39,543 nucleotides of DNA. It comes from Actinoplanes subtropicus (GTDB taxonomy: Bacteria > Actinomycetota > Actinomycetes > Mycobacteriales > Micromonosporaceae). A program made the position numbers and the translations under genes. The DNA lies in the NCBI RefSeq assembly GCF_000721705.1, contig NZ_JOJL01000057.1, positions 1 through 39,543 of the forward strand, read 5' to 3'. The notes beneath the pieces are model-generated. The model was not told the DNA's origin. It ran no database searches and worked only from the letters and a program-made list of their open reading frames with translations. Position 1 is the first letter of the stretch, and each line of letters opens with the position of its first letter. Positions 37,380-39,543 of the stretch are shown in pieces.

Positions 37380-39365
37380 ATGACGGACTCCGACCGCATC
37401 CTCACCGAAGCCGGCTTTGCCGCCGCCGTCGAGCAGGCGCAGGCCGCCGCGAAGTCGTATTACGACACCGGCGACGTGCTGATGACGGACGCCGACTACG
37501 ACGCGCTGCTCGACCGCGTCGCCGAGGCGAAGGCGGCCCATCCGGAGTGGGATGACCACGGGCTCACCACCCGGGTCGCGGCCGGCGTGTCCAGCGGCGG
37601 TGACGTGCGGCACCCGGTGCCGATGATGTCGCTCGGCAAGGTCACCGGGGAGGATGAGGTGCGCGCCTTCGTGGCGAGCCTCGGCGGCGACCCGTGCCTC
37701 ATCGAGGTCAAGCTCGACGGCCTCGCGATCCGGGTGGAGTATGAGTCGGGCCGCCTCGCCCTGGCCGCGCTGCGCGGCGACGGCAGCACGGGGGAGAACG
37801 TGACCGCCCAGGTGCTGCGCGGCGTCGCCGGCCTGCCCGCCCGGCTCGGCACCGCCTGGACGGGCGAGGTCCGCGGCGAGGTCTACATGACCGTGCGCGA
37901 CTTCGAGGAGGCCAGCGCCAACCGGGTGGCGGCCGCCGGCAAGCCGTTCATCAACTCGCGCGGAGCGGTGGCCGGGTCGATCCGCAGCGCCGACCGCACC
38001 TACGAGACGCCGATGACCTTCGCGGCGTACGACATCTCCGGCGATTTTCCCTCGCACCACGAGCGGATGCAGCGCGCGGCCGAGCTCGGCTTCGCCACGG
38101 CCGGGCGGCTCGCCACCGGCGAGATCCAGGTGGCCGGCGACGCCGAGGCCGCGCTCGCCGCCATCGCGGGCATCGGCGAGCTGCGCCGGGGCCTGGAGTT
38201 CCCGATCGACGGTGCGGTGCTCACCGCCGACCTCGAGTCGACCCGCCGGCGGCTGGGCTCCGGCAGCCGTACGCCGTATTGGGCGGCCGCCTTCAAATAC
38301 CCCGCCGACACCGGCTCCACGGTGTTGCGCGACATCGAGGTGCGGGTCGGGCGTACCGGGCGGATCTCGCTGCGTGCCGTGCTCGACCCGGTCTTCGTCG
38401 ACGGCACGACGATCACCTATGCGACGCTGCACAACCCGAAGTTCGTCGAGGAGCAGGGCCTCGCCATCGGCCAGACCGTCGCCGTGTGGCGGGCCGGCGA
38501 CGTGATCCCGCGGGTCACCGCGCCGATCGGCGAGCAGCCGCACGGCCTCACCCCCTGGGCGCCGCCCGAGACCTGCCCGCAGTGCGGCGAGCCGTGGGAC
38601 AAGTCCAGCCTGCTCTGGCGGTGCCACACCGCCTCGTGCAGCGCCACCAACGCGCTGGAGTATTGGTGCAGCCGCGAGGCGATGGATGTCGAGGGGGCCG
38701 GCGAGGCGCTCTGCGTCGCCCTGGTCAACGCGGGCCTGGCCAACGACGTGGCCGACCTGTACGCGTTGACCGAGGAGCAGCTGGCCGAGCTGCCGGTCGG
38801 CAACACCAAGGCCGGCGGTGTCGTGCTGCTGGGCAAGCTCAATGCGGCCAAGGTGATCGCGTCGCTCTCGCAGAGCAAGGGGCAGCCGTTCAACCGTGTG
38901 ATCACCGGCCTCGGCATCCGGATGACCGGGCGCAGTGTCGGGCGCTGGCTGGCCGCCCGGTTCAAGACGATGGAGGCGCTGCGGGCCGCGACGGTCGAGG
39001 AGATCGCCGAGATCGACAAGATGGGGCTGATCAAGGCGCAGCATGTGGTGGACGGGCTCGCCGCGATGTCCGGCGTGATCGATCGGCTGGCGGCGGCTGG
39101 GGTGACCATGAGCGTTCCGTTGAGCTCGGGGGAGAAGCGGCTCGAGGGTAAGACCTATGTGGTCAGCGGGAGTGTGCCGGGGTATACGCGGACTACCGTG
39201 AGCGAGCGGATCGAGGAGTTGGGCGGGCGGGCCAGCGGGAGCGTCTCGGCGAATACCACGGCCCTTGTTACCTCCGAGACGACCACGACTAAGGCTACGA
39301 AGGCCGCCAAGCTTGGCATCCCGATCATCGACCCGGTCGAGTTCGCCCAAATGCTCGCCGGCTGA
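37380..39365 (+). CDS. ligA: NAD-dependent DNA ligase (LigA family, divergent)
   Basis: A 661-residue protein with the full LigA order. Domain Ia: KSYYDTGDVLMTDADYDALLDRV. Nucleotidyltransferase domain: K111 in KLDG, RGDGSTGENVTAQVLRGV, GEVRGEVYM, LEFPIDGAVL, FKYPAD. OB fold: GRTGRISLRAVLDPVFVDGTTITYATLHN. Zinc finger C399, C402, C415, C420. HhH region: NRVITGLGIRMTGRSVGRWLAARF. BRCT: KTYVVSGSVPGYTRTTVSERIEELGG. It seals nicks using NAD. Conserved positions differ from housekeeping LigA, for example FINSRGAVAGSIRS where FxNPRNAAAGSLRQ is usual, so it may be a second, specialised ligase. ATG start, leaderless (TAGGTT). Confidence 0.92.
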   Translation: MTDSDRILTEAGFAAAVEQAQAAAKSYYDTGDVLMTDADYDALLDRVAEAKAAHPEWDDHGLTTRVAAGVSSGGDVRHPVPMMSLGKVTGEDEVRAFVASLGGDPCLIEVKLDGLAIRVEYESGRLALAALRGDGSTGENVTAQVLRGVAGLPARLGTAWTGEVRGEVYMTVRDFEEASANRVAAAGKPFINSRGAVAGSIRSADRTYETPMTFAAYDISGDFPSHHERMQRAAELGFATAGRLATGEIQVAGDAEAALAAIAGIGELRRGLEFPIDGAVLTADLESTRRRLGSGSRTPYWAAAFKYPADTGSTVLRDIEVRVGRTGRISLRAVLDPVFVDGTTITYATLHNPKFVEEQGLAIGQTVAVWRAGDVIPRVTAPIGEQPHGLTPWAPPETCPQCGEPWDKSSLLWRCHTASCSATNALEYWCSREAMDVEGAGEALCVALVNAGLANDVADLYALTEEQLAELPVGNTKAGGVVLLGKLNAAKVIASLSQSKGQPFNRVITGLGIRMTGRSVGRWLAARFKTMEALRAATVEEIAEIDKMGLIKAQHVVDGLAAMSGVIDRLAAAGVTMSVPLSSGEKRLEGKTYVVSGSVPGYTRTTVSERIEELGGRASGSVSANTTALVTSETTTTKATKAAKLGIPIIDPVEFAQMLAG

Positions 39366-39395
39366 CAGCGTCTGCCGGGCCGGGGCGGCGCGTGA

Positions 39396-39543
39396 GTGCC
39401 GCCTGTTGCTGTGCGTCGTGGGCCGGTCTGCTTGCCATGGCCCGGGGGTCTCTGGTTGCGGTGGGTGCCGCCTGTTGCGGTGCCTTGTGGGTCGGTCTGC
39501 TTGCCATGGCCCGGGGGGTGCCTGGTTGCGGTGGGTGCCGCCT
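39396..39543. repeat. 69-70 bp tandem repeat running off the right edge
   Basis: Units beginning GTGCCGCCTGTTGC start at 39396, 39465 and 39535, the last cut by the window. They share GGTCTGCTTGCCATGGCCCG and GGTTGCGGTG blocks with a few substitutions and one extra G in unit 2. The one-base length difference breaks any common reading frame, so it looks like a non-coding intergenic repeat after the ligase gene. Confidence 0.85.

Noticed and set aside
39325..39507. Minus-strand ORF of 60 codons over the terminal repeat
   Set aside because: It starts inside the ligase gene's 3' end region and simply translates the tandem repeat. The 69/70-bp unit lengths would break its frame in further copies.
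1..39543. tRNA/rRNA genes, CRISPR arrays, insertion sequences, prophage genes
   Set aside because: Reading both strands I found no cloverleaf with a CCA-proximal GTTCRA arm, no regularly spaced short repeats, and no transposase, integrase or phage structural motifs.

Overview
The window looks like chromosomal DNA of a high-GC filamentous actinomycete, most likely a member of the Micromonosporaceae (Actinoplanes-like). This is inferred from the very high GC at third codon positions, frequent GTG/TTG starts, many leaderless promoters (TANNNT followed 6-8 nt later by the start codon), Shine-Dalgarno (SD) sequences of the GGAGG type, and families such as AfsR/SARP regulators, CBM2 proteins and GH92 mannosidases. 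I saw no tRNA, rRNA, CRISPR array, transposase or phage gene.

Layout. 1-4.3 kb: a secreted CBM2 protein cut by the left edge, with a CebR-like operator upstream; a VOC protein; a PRMT-like methyltransferase; a DHFR/RibD-like reductase; a small unknown protein; and a membrane-anchored molybdopterin oxidoreductase. 4.4-11 kb: a TetX-like flavin monooxygenase and a 1786-residue secreted multidomain GH92 alpha-mannosidase behind a LacI-type palindrome. 11-12.6 kb: a retron, with a non-coding RNA bounded by a perfect 18-bp inverted repeat (a1/a2) and a reverse transcriptase with YADD and LTG motifs. It lies between strong hairpins on both sides and has no obvious effector gene. 12.7-18.6 kb: a polytopic GT-C-like membrane protein, then a tight operon of ECF sigma factor, zinc anti-sigma/membrane protein, ABC ATPase and two membrane proteins. 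18.6-24.7 kb: a membrane GGDEF-EAL protein, a small RemA-like ORF candidate, a secreted alpha/beta hydrolase and a GAF protein. 24.9-29.9 kb: an unknown protein, an SDR, a TM2 protein, and a GtrA / GT-C-like / GT2 group probably making a lipid-linked sugar and an envelope glycan. 30-36.7 kb: a small secreted Cys-rich protein, an AfsR-like SARP-NB-ARC-TPR regulator and a secreted HExxH metalloprotease-like protein with a DUF4185-like C-terminus. 36.7-39.5 kb: two small membrane proteins, a divergent NAD-dependent DNA ligase, and a 69-70 bp tandem repeat at the right edge.

Two systems stand out. The first is the retron: promoter, a1, two msr hairpins, msd hairpin, a2 and RT are all visible, and the only SD-supported RT start lies inside the RNA. 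The second is a local SARP circuit: the promoters of both genes flanking the AfsR-like regulator carry the same element, three TTCA direct repeats at 11-bp period with the last repeat exactly 15 nt before a TACGGT -10 box. One of these elements lies inside the 3' end of the regulator's own coding sequence. Two carbohydrate genes also carry recognisable LacI-family operators.
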